A DNA stretch of 5,641 nucleotides from positions 1-5,641 of the forward strand of contig JAAYQY010000135.1 of assembly GCA_012519125.1 (NCBI GenBank), given 5' to 3'. A program made the translations under genes and the position numbers. A model generated the notes under the pieces. The model was given only the letters and a program-made list of their open reading frames with translations, was not told the DNA's origin and did not search any database. Shown piece after piece: positions 5,297 to 5,641 of this stretch. The stretch comes from Spirochaetales bacterium. Its GTDB lineage: Bacteria; Spirochaetota; Spirochaetia; Sphaerochaetales; Sphaerochaetaceae. Each line of letters begins with the position of its first letter. Position 1 is the first letter of the stretch.

Positions 5297-5641
5297 ATGA
5301 AACGATGGATGGGAATTCTTGCTGTTGCTCTGGTCGGTGCGGCATCTCTGTGGGCGCTCCCGCTGGACAACTCCTCAAGTTCCTCCTGGGCCATGGCTGA
5401 TGCAGGCCTTGCCTTGGACTATTTTCCTGATTCCTTTGCAGCCAACCCGGCACTTCTTGCCTTGGAAGGGCGGAGTGAGACTTCCTTTTTGGCCACCGTG
5501 CGGTATCTGGATGAGATTTCAACGACCAGCTATCGCCAACATGAGGTGAATCCCTTCTTGCAGCGCCCTGTGGCGGACTGGTCGCTCAGTTTTGCAGCCG
5601 GCAGGCTTGCGTTCTCAATCCAGAATAGAAACACCCTGGCC
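5297..5641 (+). CDS. Exported, probably outer-membrane beta-barrel protein (3' end outside window)
   Basis: An open frame of 115 codons runs from an ATG with a strong ribosome binding site to the right edge without a stop. The N-terminus is a classic signal peptide: Lys-Arg, a hydrophobic core at about residues 4-19, and a likely signal peptidase I site after Leu-Trp-Ala (residue 20). The mature start has a five-serine run (26-30), then AMADAGLALDYFPDSFAANP (32-51). The Ala/Gly-rich turn followed by an Asn-Pro-Ala motif resembles the mature N-termini of FadL/PorV-like outer-membrane barrel proteins common in spirochaetes. Segments at about 61-72 and 94-108 alternate polar and hydrophobic residues like beta strands. 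The exact family cannot be settled from this fragment, and no lipobox cysteine is present. It diverges from murE across a 119-bp gap. Alternatives are a periplasmic protein or another family of spirochaetal surface protein. Confidence 0.75.
   Translation, partial: MKRWMGILAVALVGAASLWALPLDNSSSSSWAMADAGLALDYFPDSFAANPALLALEGRSETSFLATVRYLDEISTTSYRQHEVNPFLQRPVADWSLSFAAGRLAFSIQNRNTLA

Noticed and set aside
5262..5522. - strand 86-codon frame at the right end
   Set aside because: It is antisense to the signal-peptide gene, which has a strong ribosome binding site and sensible N-terminal architecture.

Overview
The window looks like a chromosomal stretch from a moderately GC-rich spirochaete, most likely a Sphaerochaeta/Treponema-type organism. 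That placement is inference. It rests on the flavour of the MurE, Ddl and DinB proteins, on MurE having an unusual substrate-selectivity motif (Glu-Asp-Pro-Arg) where the diaminopimelate enzymes have Asp-Asn-Pro-Arg, and on a divergently encoded outer-membrane-barrel-like protein, which implies a diderm envelope. No marker gene fixes the taxon.

Layout, left to right. (1) The 3' end of a major facilitator transporter on the + strand, open at the left edge and ending at 481. (2) Two tandem paralogous DUF454 (YbaN-type) small membrane proteins on the - strand (1291-893, then 850-347). The second runs 135 bp antisense into the end of the transporter gene. (3) A short intergenic region (1292-1437) with a candidate promoter for the DUF454 pair and a strong intrinsic terminator for the upstream operon. 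(4) A tightly packed - strand operon murE - ddl - dinB (5177 down to 1438): murE and ddl overlap by 10 bp, and the ddl stop codon directly abuts the dinB start region. (5) A divergent intergenic region (5178-5296). (6) The 5' end of a + strand gene for an exported protein, open at the right edge, with a signal peptide and beta-barrel-like sequence.

Functionally, MurE and Ddl are consecutive contributors to the cytoplasmic stage of peptidoglycan synthesis: MurE adds the third residue of the stem peptide, and Ddl makes the D-Ala-D-Ala dipeptide that MurF would add next. No murF lies in the window. DinB is a Y-family translesion DNA polymerase that appears to be co-transcribed, and probably translationally coupled, with these cell-wall genes. 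The DUF454 proteins have no established function.

I see no mobile element, CRISPR array, tRNA, rRNA or convincing new multi-gene system here. The points worth a second look are the antisense overlap with its probable run-on C-terminus, the dinB coupling to cell-wall genes, the MurE selectivity motif, and the DUF454 tandem duplication.
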